Source of the DNA: Taeniopygia guttata
Lineage: Eukaryota; Chordata; Aves; Passeriformes; Estrildidae
NCBI RefSeq assembly: GCF_048771995.1
Contig: NC_133030.1
Location: 12,168,001 to 12,232,000 of the forward strand
DNA: 64,000 bases
Reading direction: 5' to 3'
The notes under the pieces were generated by a model. The model was not told the origin of the DNA. It was given only the letters and a program-made list of their open reading frames with translations, and ran no database searches. Below, in pieces: positions 34,660 to 44,680 of the stretch. A program made the translations under genes and the position numbers. The first letter of the stretch is position 1, and every line of letters begins with the position of its first letter.

Positions 34660-36230
34660 AGCCAAATTTTTTTTACAAGAAAGCATTATTTCTCTACTCT
34701 GGAGATTACCACAAGGTTTACCCTAAACATGTTCCCTACCTGTATTGCCCCATTTCCACCTTAATACTTCCATTCTTTACCCTGTGGATGCTTTCAGTTT
34801 CTCCCCCCAGTAATTTCCCTACTTGTCCATAACTGATTACCATGAAGTGCATCCTCTCTGCTACAGATCACCTGAGATTTTACCCCTGAAATTTTCTCTA
34901 CCTCTCCACCACTGAGTAGCTCATTTTTACCTCAAAATATTAATTTTCTACCATGGAGATTCTCTCAAGTTTTATTCCCAGATTTACCCACCTGTCCACA
35001 GCGATTTCCTCAGTTTACCTCAGGCTGCTCCTGCTCTTTCCTAGAGATAATCTCACATTTTATCCCCCAGTTTTCCCTACCTGTCCAATACTGATTATCT
35101 CCTTTTTACCACAAAATATCCATTCTTTCCTCTACAGATTAACTCAAATTTTATTACAAAATGTCCATTTTGTACCCTCTTTACCAACCAAAACCACACA
35201 GGTTATGCCTCTTATCCCCAAAATGTTCATTCTGTCCCCTACGAATTATGTCACATTTTTTCCAAAAACCACTTATTTTTCCTACATAATTACCTCAGGG
35301 TTTGCCCTCCAAATTCTACCTAATGTTGATTACTGATCACCTAATTTCTACCTCAATATGTTCATTCTCTGCTCTACAGATCTTCCCAAGTTTCACCCCC
35401 AAAATTTCCTTGCCTACACCCAGTGATTGTTTCAGTTTGTCAGTGTTCACACTCTCCCTTGAGATTATCTCACATTTTACCGGCAAAATCTTCCTTACCT
35501 GTCCACAATTTATTGCCTTGTTTTTACCCAAAAATATTATTTCTCAACCTTTAGATTATGTCAGGTTTTGCCCCCCAAAATTCCCCTGCCAGTCCATTAC
35601 TGATTCCCTCATTTTTCCTTTAAGTAAAATTTACTTTTTACCATGGAGCTTTTGTCAAGATTTACCCCCAAAATTTTCCATGTGTACCTAATTTTTACTT
35701 CAAAATGTTTGCTCCACAAATTATTCCATACATTTTTTACCCAAAAGCTTCCCAATCTGCCCATAACTGATTCCCTCACATTACCTCAGCATATTCATTC
35801 TCTCCTCTAGAGATTAGCTCAGATTTAGCCCCCAAATTTGCCCTACATGCTCAGTACTCATCACCTCATTTTTCCCTCAAAGTGTTCATTTACTCTTGAG
35901 ATTTTGTCAAGTTTTGCCTCCACAATTTTCCTTGTTCACTACTGAGTTCCTCATTTTTACTCCAATATATTAATTCTGTCCCCTACAGATTACACTGAGT
36001 TTTACCCCCAAAATTTTCCTTCCTGTACAATATTAACTCTTTTCTACACCACAAATCTGCATTCTCTCCCCCAAACATCACCTCAGCTTTTCCCTCAGAA
36101 ATGACACCTTGCTCCCCTCGACATCCCCTCACATTTTCCTACACAAACAGTTCAGTGTCCCCTCCCAACTGCCCCAGGTTTTCAGCTAAAAATGTCACCT
36201 CTGTCCCCTCTGAGTTATCCCAGGTTTTCC
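34660..36230 (+). repeat. Diverged tandem array, about 90-bp units, roughly 16 copies
   Basis: Successive units share a pattern: ACTGATTACCTCATTTTTAC, CTCAAAATATTCATTCT, CTACAGATTACCTCAAGTTT, then TACCCCCAAAATTTTCCCTA and CCTGTCC. Spacing is roughly 85-95 bp with many substitutions and small gaps; units at the right end (after about 36040) are the most altered. Strand asymmetry (C/T over A/G) is strong throughout. It is an old minisatellite or a local satellite, with no coding signal. Confidence 0.85.
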
Positions 36231-38224
36231 CAGTTAGGAGCTGCAAGGAATTCAGGCAGGGCAAATGACAGCAGGGAACAGCTGTAAATTCAAAGGCAGA
36301 AAGAGAAGATCTACCAGCAAAGGGGGAAGGTTTCAGAAAACATTTCTGCAACTAATAACTAATAATTATTCATTCCCCAGTGAGAAGAACACAAACTCAC
36401 AACCATTAAGGCCTGGCAGTTCCCTGCAGTGAGAGCTCAGCACACATCCAGAGGCAATTCCAGCATCTGAAAGGAAGAAGAAAAAGGTGATTTCTTCTCT
36501 TTTGAAATTATTTCAAGTTCTCAGACCCAAACCAACCTTGCCCTTGATTTTGGCTGGGTGAATCCTGAGCAGTGGGCACAGGTCCTGTCATTCCTGCCGA
36601 TGGGAGTGATGCTTTCTGGGGAAATCAGCTGATTTCCAAAGTTCACTGCCTGCCCCATGCCTGATCTGCACAGGAGAAAACCTCTTCCATGAAGGGATTT
36701 TGCTCCATCTAATCCCATCTGCCCAGGCTGTTCCATGTGGATGTTGCCAGGCTGGGGCAGCACAGGCAGATGCAGCTCTCAGCCCTCTCTGCTCCAAACA
36801 CAGCTCTGGGCTCCTCTGCAAACTCCTCTGCTGTGAGGTTTTCTCCAGGAGAACTCAAGGAATGGCTCAATGGCAGATTAAGTTATCAGAGAGGGAAGTA
36901 AAGGATAAATATTCCTGTAAGAGCCTTTGGGATCTGCTGGGCTGAATTGGGAAGGGGACATTCGTTCCCTGCAGTGCAAATGCACAACAACCTCCAACAC
37001 AAAGCCAACACTGTCAGGTGGGGTCTGAAAGCACCACTTGGACAAACCTCATTGTCATTCTTCCTTTCAGGGACTGTTTCATCAACCTCTGAAGCTGACA
37101 AGCCCAAAAGCTCTGGAGTCTGTCTGCTCTGGAACACAAGGATACTCCCAGGGATGAGGCACATTCCCAGCAAACGCTCCCAACATGGCACAGAGGCACC
37201 ACTGGAGCTCGTGTTGGGGCTGGGAAGGGCTGCCAGGAGGACACAGCCCTCAGCTGGGGTGGCAGTGGCAGTGACAGCAGCAAATTCCACAGGCTGATGG
37301 CACAAGAGAGGGACAAAGGCCAGCAATGGCCACGGAGCTGCAGGTTTCATTGTGCTCCCTGCGCTGCCACATCCCGGCAGGAAAGCTCCAGGGGGGACAG
37401 AAACTCCCTGGGTGCACAAAGTGCAGCCTCTGTGCCCCTGATCCTGCTGGAACTCAGCTGTGGGGCCAGCCCCCAGGGTAAACACTGCCCTGCCTGCAGC
37501 AGCCTCAGGCACTGCCCCATTCTCAGCTCCCCCTGCCCCGAGGCTGCCACCACATTCCTGACCAGGAGCCAAAGGCCCCTTGGGACAGGGCTCTCTCTGT
37601 GTCTCAGCCTTGGGGACTGCAGGGACCAGGCAAGGACAGCCTGAAACCAGGGCAGATCCCTCTGGGGACAGCTGGGGACTCACCCCACACCACGGGCAGG
37701 ACCAGGGGCCCTCCAGTGCCGGCTGGAGCCTGTTGGGTTTGGCTGCTCAAACACCAAAGCTTTGGGCAGAGATGGGATGAGTTAAGTGGTTTTTCCTGTC
37801 CTGAAAGAGAGGAGAAAATGGAAATTAGGTCCACTCTGGAAGTCAAAGGCTCCTGGCTTTCCCACTTCTGTTCTGATTGCCCACTGTGGGGTTCTATCCA
37901 TAAAAAATGAGAGGTGACAGCAAATAAAAGTGCCCCTTGTCAACATTTTATTCCCTACTATTTCAGTACATAAAAAGGATGCCATTTTTCCTTATTGCAT
38001 TCTTTGCCTAATTTTAACAGAACCATTTTCATTCCAGGCCCCACTTTGGGGGTTCCTGAATCCTTTGCCATTGTAGTTTGGACAAAGGAAGAGAAGGATC
38101 TGTTCCCCACAGGGATCATCCAACGGGGAACAGCCCCTGTGCCAACCCCAGCCTGGGCTGAGCAGGCTGCCTCACTCCCCCATTCTGGATCCTGGCTCCA
38201 CTCCAGTCTGAGTTTTCCCCCATT
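36231..38224. other. Unassigned DNA between the satellite and the right arm
   Basis: No recognised gene, RNA or transposon. A long open frame on the - strand (about 36886-37683) has no known domain and is discussed under rejected items. Confidence 0.4.
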
Positions 38225-39690
38225 TTCCATGCCTAGAGACAGGAAATTGTCCTGGTGAGGGTGTAAGACCTTCAACTGCACATTGATCTGGGGGCTGTGC
38301 TGGGATTCCAGCAGGGAATTCATAGTGTTACAAATAAAAACCATTCCAGGGAGCAGCACTGACAAGCTGGGAGCTGCTGCTTCACCACACGGTGTCAGCA
38401 ACAGAGAGAAAACACAAAATGTGTATCCAAAATCGAGGATAAAATGAATAATTCCTCCTGCTTTTAGTGGGACCAGGGCTAATTCTGCCCTGGAGTGACA
38501 AAGAATTTCTCCCTCAAACCCCCAGAGACCCCTCAAAAAGCCAAAGTGCAGCAGGGAAGGGAGGAAGGAAAGGCACCTCTGCCTCACCTGCTGGGAACAG
38601 CACAGGTCCTGCTGCTCCTGGGGACTGGGAATGTGTCCAGAGCCAAAAGCTCCTTCCCAGGCTGGAGGGGCTTTCCTGAAGCATCACCTCTGGGAAGCAA
38701 AGGGCTATGGAAGACATGGAATGGGAATTTACAATAACAGTAATAGTAACAATAGTAACAATTGCATTAATAATAATAATAACAACAACAACAACAATAA
38801 GGAAGAGCAGCAAAGAGAGCAACAATAATTCCAAGGGAGGATGCTGAGCTTTAAATGAGGTTTGAGTGAGGCAGCTTCTCCTGGGCTCTCTGAAGCACAG
38901 CTCCAGGCCTGGGATTCCAGGAGCAGGGCAAACTGCCACTGTCCAATCCCTGGATTTGCCTCCTGCCAGCACTGGGCACATTGGGATTGCTTGGCTCCAG
39001 TGCTGCTGCCTCGAGGGATTGGGAAAATGGGCATTAAACCCCTTCCCACAGGGCTGGCTCCGAGCTGCGGCTGGGGAAAGCATTGGGCACCTCTGGCATT
39101 TCCATGAAATCAGTTTCCATCATTCTGAAGATACCCTGAATAAACCCAGGGCACAGAAATGAACCATTCTCCATAAAGACAGCCCCAGGGAACACACAGT
39201 CATTCCTATGCCTGGCCAAACAAACCAGCAGCCAGTTTTTGGGGAGACTCCAGACTCGTCTCCCTCCCTGGCTGTAAAACACTTGCAGAGGCTTTGGAGT
39301 TCATACAAGCTTGTCAGGATTTGGATATTACATTTAAATTCCATTTGTATACTAAGGAATTTGAAGTCTCCTAAAGGCACCTCCACTCACACTTTAATTT
39401 TAAACCCTCTACCAGTGGTGAATTTGGATGTTCTTTTCTTAGGAACACCCCACCTTCCTTAGGGAACTCCATATGGGAGATAAAATAAATGTGGACAATA
39501 TTTTGGAATGCAGCTTCCAAGTCAAGTTCCCTGCTAGGAAATTACTCCAGCTCTCTCCTACCTCAGGCTGTTTTAAACACAGCCTGGCCAGAGTAAGAAA
39601 ATAGAATCAAACCCTTTGTTCCATTGGCCCCACACCCCAAATTCCCATGGGACAGACAAGTCCCTCTCCCTGGAAGGCAGCATCTCCTAC

Positions 39691-39783
39691 CTGGCCTTGT
39701 GCAGTCCCCAGCCTTTGGTGGCCGCTGTCTCCATCCTCCCACACCTCCTCCTCTTCCTCCTCAGCAGGGTTGGCTTCCTCATC
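39691..39783 (-). CDS. Candidate 31-codon acidic exon, unknown gene, right arm
   Basis: Mirror of 26021-26113 with the same acceptor (CTCTGCAG|GATGAGG) and donor (GCCAG|GTAGGAG) and the same open phase-0 frame (DEEANPAEEEEEEVWEDG). On this strand it lies downstream of module copy 3 and the 40,801-41,052 exon candidate. I do not recognise the product. Confidence 0.4.
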
Positions 39784-40124
39784 CTGCAGAGCCAGCACAG
39801 GGACAGTCACCAGCCCGCTCATCCCCAGCCTGGGCAGCAGGGACGGGCTGGTGGCACCCTCTGGATGTCACCCCTCTGCCTGTGCCAGCCCTGCTCCGCC
39901 CCCGTTCCCGTTCCCGGCTCCGCAGCTCCTGTTAACGGGATGTGAAACCACAAACGTTTGCTCTGCTGCGTGTTGGGACAGCAGAGACTGCCCCGAGGCA
40001 GCGGCAAAGCTCCTGTTCCCACATCCTCTGCCTCCCACAGCCCTGCTGGGGCTGGACAGAGCAAAGGGAACTCCTCAGTTCCTGCTGGAATTTCCCCCTG
40101 TGCCCATAAACCCCGAGAAATCGC

Positions 40125-40265
40125 GGCTGCTCCATGCCTGGAAGTGTCCAAGGCCAGGCTGGATGGGGCTTGGAGCAGGTGGGCTGTGGATGGAATGGCA
40201 GGGGATGGAATGAAATGATCCTTAAGGTCCCTTCCCATTCAAACCATTTGGGGATTCTGTGATCT
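40125..40265 (+). mobile_element. CR1 LINE fragment, inverted partner
   Basis: Duplicate of the CR1 piece at 25547-25690, now with the CR1 sense direction on the + strand; it ends in ...CCATTTGGGGATTCTGTGAT. Confidence 0.75.
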
Positions 40266-40800
40266 CTCCATGTATTTATTTTGCACCATTTCCTCTCAAA
40301 TTTAAATTCTCAAATGTAGACCATTTGTTAAAGGAATCATTTAAAAATGATCCCAGGATTTAAAAAGGGAGCGTCAAACGAACATGAATCATTCCTACAC
40401 CCATCAAATCACTATTAACTGGAAGCTATTCCCTCATCTCTGTGCTTGTTTTGCTTCCCTGGAAGACCTTATGATCCCAGAGTCTCTCAGAGAGATGTAC
40501 TGGGATTACTGGAAGGTTTGCTTGGTTAGAGAGCTAAGGAGGTTTACAACACTTGTCCCTCTCTATCTTTATACTTTAACCAGCTTTCCCCCGGAGCAGC
40601 GTTGTGGGAGAAGTTTGGAATTATTAGAAATGGATCAGGTTCACATTTTTTTCTCACTCTTTTCCAACTACTTCAAAATCCTTGGAACTACTCTCAAGCA
40701 AACCCTAGCAAACTACTGTGAAAACATCAATCAGAGGAACATCTTGAAAAGAGAAAACCACATCCAGCAGCAGCCAAAACATTCCCATTTCTGTTCTTAC

Positions 40801-41052
40801 CTGGTCTCCAGGTGCTCCTCCCAGAGCTCCACACAGCCGCTGCCATTCCATGAGGGTGAGGAGGCAGTTTTGGACGTGTTCTTTGCCGTGCAACGGGACA
40901 ACGGAGTCCAGAGAGTTTTGGTCGTCCCTTCCAAGCCACCCCATGAGTCCATGGTACGAGTGGGCCCGGACCCGTGTGGGGCTCCGGGGACAGCGGGGGG
41001 CGCCGGGCTCCGGCCCTCTGGGCTTTATTCTGCGGCGCCCCCAGCCCCGCGG
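40801..41052 (-). other. Candidate exon downstream of promoter module 3, unknown gene
   Basis: On the - strand a very long pyrimidine tract ends in CCCCCGCAG|CC, a good acceptor. The following 252 bases contain the module text (AATAAAGCCCAGAGGGCCGG), an ATG at 40952 in good context (ACCATGG), and end at a strong donor (GAGACCAG|GTAAGA). All bases from the ATG to the donor are open in the ATG frame (MDSWGGLEGTTKTLWTPLSR.., 50 codons plus two bases). A second frame is also open (SLDSVVPLHGKEHVQNCLLT). Neither matches a family I know. The internal AATAAA is odd for an internal exon. Confidence 0.35.
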
Positions 41053-41650
41053 CTGCGGGGGAAAGGAGAGGGGCAGGGAGAGAGATGGAGCATGGGGGGA
41101 GGAGGTGGGGAAGGGAAGGGGGCTGGGGTGGGTGAGGGAGCGGGATGATGGAGAGAGGAGGATAGAGGGGGAAGAGTCGGGTTGTGAAGTGGGGCAGGGA
41201 GGGGGGCGAAAAGAGGATGGGGAGGGTCGGGGATGTGCAGGAGGCTGGCAAAGGGGGAGAAGAAGGAAAGAAACTGACATAAGGGGGACACGAAGAAGGA
41301 TAAAGGAGAAAGTGATGGGGGAGAGAGGTACAGGACGTGGGAGGTGGGGGGGGCCTCACCCGGGCCCTGCCGGGGGAACTTGACCCTGCCGCACACCCCA
41401 CAAGCTCTGAGGGAGCAAATGGCGCCGGAGGCGATTTCGGGGGATTAAATCACCTCGGCCCCGCCCCGCACACCTGAGCCGGGCCCGGCCCCGCCCTGCC
41501 CGGGCTGGCGGCGGGACCATCGCTCCCGGGCCCGCCGCTCTCACCGGGGTCGGGCCGGGGCTGCGAGCGGCACCGGGAGCGGGGCCTCGGCTCCGGGTCC
41601 CGCCGCTGTCTCCGGGCGGTGCCGCCGGGAGGGCCGCGGGTCCCAGGCCC
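40975..41650 (-). repeat. Repeated promoter-like module, copy 3 (-)
   Basis: On the - strand, a GC-rich exon-like stretch (GGCGGGACCCGGAGCCGAGG near 41600) ends at a donor near 41545 (GACCCCG|GTGAGAG). Then follow GGGGCCGAGGTGATTTAATC near 41450, GGCGCCATTTGCTCCCTCAG near 41425, and a pyrimidine tract over about 41060-41345. The segment with AATAAAGCCCAGAGGGCCGG near 41025 closes it. The parts before the donor match copy 1 (29440-29570) nearly word for word, but the minisatellite of copy 1 is missing. Confidence 0.7.
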
Positions 41651-41699
41651 GCCCGGCGGGATTTCCATGAGGACTCAGCAACCAACTAATGAAAAAAAT

Positions 41700-44680
41700 A
41701 AATTGCACAAACCAGAATAAAATCTAATTGACTTTTTTTTTTCTTTTTTTTTTTTTTTTGAAGGAAAAAGAATCTCTTTTGGAGCTAAGGCTGCTCAATA
41801 TTTAAGGGGAAATCAGGTTAAAACAGGTCTTTTATCTCTGACTGTTTATCATGTGTAAGTTGATAGATGCTAGATCATTCTGCTGTCCTATATACAAAGA
41901 GAAAGGTCTCCAGTTCTCCTCCATCCCTTCAAAACCAAACCTAGAAGTATCCTCCACACTCCGGCAACCCATGTGCCAGAAGCATTTTTCCCTCAGAAGC
42001 AAAAAAAAAAAAAAAAGCAAAAGGATGCATTTGCTGCCAGTTATACCAATGATACTTGATGAAATCCATGAGGTTATTCAGTTCTAAATGGGGACAGAAT
42101 TTGAGCAAAATTAATTTTCAGACAGCTGGGAATTTTGCAGTCTGTTTGTTATCTCCTGCAGGTAAAATGTCTGTACTCACTTGATTTTTTCAATTCCCTG
42201 CTTGCACCTCCTGGTTTCAATTCAGCTTTAGAGTTTCCCCTGGCAGTTGAGAGGCTTCTTTACTTCTAGAGGCCAAAATGAAGGTGGAACAGGCTCATGC
42301 CATATCTGTGTTACATCAGGAGAGGGTGCTCAAAGCTGGAAAGCTATGAGGATCCTCTCCCTTGGCATCTGTGCCACTCCCAGCTGTAAAACCTCAAATC
42401 CACACTTACCACGGCCACACTGAAACTGCTCTTTCTTCCCATACAGATTTGCTGACCAGGTTTTTATAGCTCTGCATTACTATTAAAAAAGTATCATTCT
42501 AAGCTGGTACAGAAATAAAACCAGAACTTGACTGGGGATGGAGTGAAAGAGATTTCTTATATCTACTTGTAGAGTTAAACTTCCAAAAGCACTTGAATGT
42601 CTTTGGAGTATAAGGATGAGACCTTCAAGGTATGTAGATATTTATTTGCCATCAAAAATACACTCTAAGCTGATCCAATTTTCTAAAAACATTTATATCA
42701 GTACATTTTCCTTTCTTATGCAGATGTTTCTAAATGAACATGACTGTTGTCCAAGGATGCAAAAACTCTGTCACCCTTCACAGCCCCAGCAGACAAACCA
42801 ACCTGTGCAAGCTCACATGGACTTGAATTTAAAAGGTTAAATTTTCTTCTTGTTCCTTACACAATTTTCTTAATTTCTTACCAAAAAAACAGGAGTCAAG
42901 AACACAGGATCTGGAGGCTTTAACGGGCAATAGCTGGAAGCAGCTGAGCTCTGCCTGCTGCCAAGTTTTATTATTGTGTTGTGCTTCTTTTCACAACAAC
43001 CACCACTTCCACAGACACCATATTTACCAAACATCATCTCCTTTGAAATTAAACACTCGTAACCCTGAAAAACACCAAATCCCGTGGCTGTATGTCCTGA
43101 TGAGATCTGGGAGAAAACAAAGACTTTTTTGATGGGACCAGTCCCATTCCAAGAGCATGGGAAGCACACTGGTGAGGGGAAGGAAAGCACCAAGAGCTGA
43201 GCACAGATTGCAGTTGTAGGGAGCTCATAAATCAGTGTGCCAGCAGAAATCCAGAGTACACAGCAGCAGAGGGAAGGCAGACAGACAGCAGAGCACTGGC
43301 AGGAATGGCACAGCCACCAAGGAAACAGAGCAGAGGAAAAGCACTCCAGCTTCTCCCCACATCAGCAACCCTCCCACGAGCAGCATCAGCACAGGGGGCA
43401 GGCTCAACCCTCAGCCTTGCTGGCGGCCAGGGATTTTGGGTTAGCAGTGAGCAGCTGCCAGAGAGTTCTCAGAATCCTGTGGAAAATGCTTATTGGAGAT
43501 ATCCCAAAGCTGCTGGAGGGATTCTTTGTATGGCAAACACTGGCTGCATTCCCCACCCTCCATTACCACACTGTAATTCCTGAGCAAACAGCTTTGCTGT
43601 GGGAAGTAGGAAAGTTTCCATGTCCTGAGCTTGATCTTCAGCACAAACACAGCTCCTGAAGTGCAGGAGGCCAGGCCAGCATTCCTCAGGGAGAGGAGAG
43701 TGGGACTGAGCATGGAAATGCTGGGACAGGGACATGTATGGCCCAAGAGGATGAAAGCCTCAGTGGGAATAACATGTGCTCTGATGTTCCTGCAGATCCC
43801 AGCAGTCACTCTTTGGTTTCTTTCTCCAGGAGCATGAAATGCTCACAGCCATGCTCTCAGCTGGTGGAAACCAGCCTAGCTTTTGGCTGCCAGCTGGGGA
43901 AGAGATTGTTTGATGGGAAGTGCAAACCTAGACAAGAGCATCAAATATTTCCTTCTCTCTGCTACACTTGAAGACAATATCTCAGGAGCTGTTTTGCCTG
44001 ACAGATAGCAGATAGACAGCTAAACTATTGCACAATTAGTGGGTTTATGACACAGACATTTGATGACAAAGTCCTTAATGTGATCGGTCCTTGTTTACCA
44101 GTGACAAAGGAAACAGCAGGTCCTGAGCGTGGAACCTCCTGGCTGGCAGGACAAGGGCCTGGTAGCACATTCCAGCTGTTTGTGCAAAGAGAACAGAGCA
44201 GAGCCAAGCACTGAAGTCAGCTCCTACATAGTCACAGGAGCACCTGCAGGCTCAGAGGCACTTGCTGACACCCTGCTGCAACACCCTAATGGGAAGAGCC
44301 AAACAACACTGGACTGTGCAACTCGACTGCTCCCAGTGAGCTGGGATCTCTGCTGCCAGGCCAGGTCAGCTGCAGCTCTGGTGTACCTTGCAGCCAGTTT
44401 AGCAAAGGTGATGTCAAAGGACCCAGGAGGAACAGGCAGGAAGGTGGAAAGATGAATTGCTTCACCCTGAAAATCCTAAGTGTTATTCCAAGGTCTCACT
44501 AAATGGTTAAATTAGCTGTAATATCTTCTGGCCTTATTTGCTGCATTCAGACAAGAAGGACAGATAACCTCACCCATCTGCATTCCAGTTTTCCCCCTGA
44601 GCAGAAAGATAGGCTTCATGTCAGCAAAGAAACTGAGATTGTTCCGTTGGTACATTTTAGGGGTATGTACCCAATCTCCT
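41700..44680. other. Intergenic DNA, downstream of CDHR5
   Basis: A sharp change to A/T-rich DNA occurs at about 41680. There is a T-rich run at 41731-41759 and a run of about 17 A at 42001-42017. No gene or identified repeat was found. I did not find a convincing AATAAA on the - strand close to the CDHR5 stop; the nearest TTTATT on the + strand is near 42642. Confidence 0.45.

Larger units (their letters stand above)
38225..40590 (-). repeat. Inverted duplication, right arm
   Basis: Reverse-oriented copy of 25212-27065. It carries a private segment at about 38690-39605, which includes a short (TAA/AAC)n microsatellite at about 38763-38800. Both arms share the CR1 piece and the 93-bp exon. 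On this side the arm is preceded, on the - strand, by promoter module copy 3; on the left side the module lies beyond the other end, so the simple duplicate order is broken. Confidence 0.85.

Noticed and set aside
36886-37683. A 265-codon open frame (-) between satellite and right arm
   Set aside because: Mixed composition makes it less artificial than the others, but I see no domain, no splice or promoter context and no second copy. Left unannotated; a protein search and RNA-seq would settle it.
29400-41650. Calling the three modules LTRs of an endogenous retrovirus
   Set aside because: TATA-like and AATAAA elements invite it, but there are no TG..CA ends, target duplications, primer-binding site or internal region, and a splice donor plus acceptor-like tract fit a duplicated promoter better. 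Kept as unknown repeat.
24715-41650. IRF7, PHRF1 or other 11p15.5 neighbours of CDHR5 hidden in the block
   Set aside because: I looked for IRF DNA-binding (Trp-repeat), RING/PHD and Ras-like motifs in the readable frames and found none.
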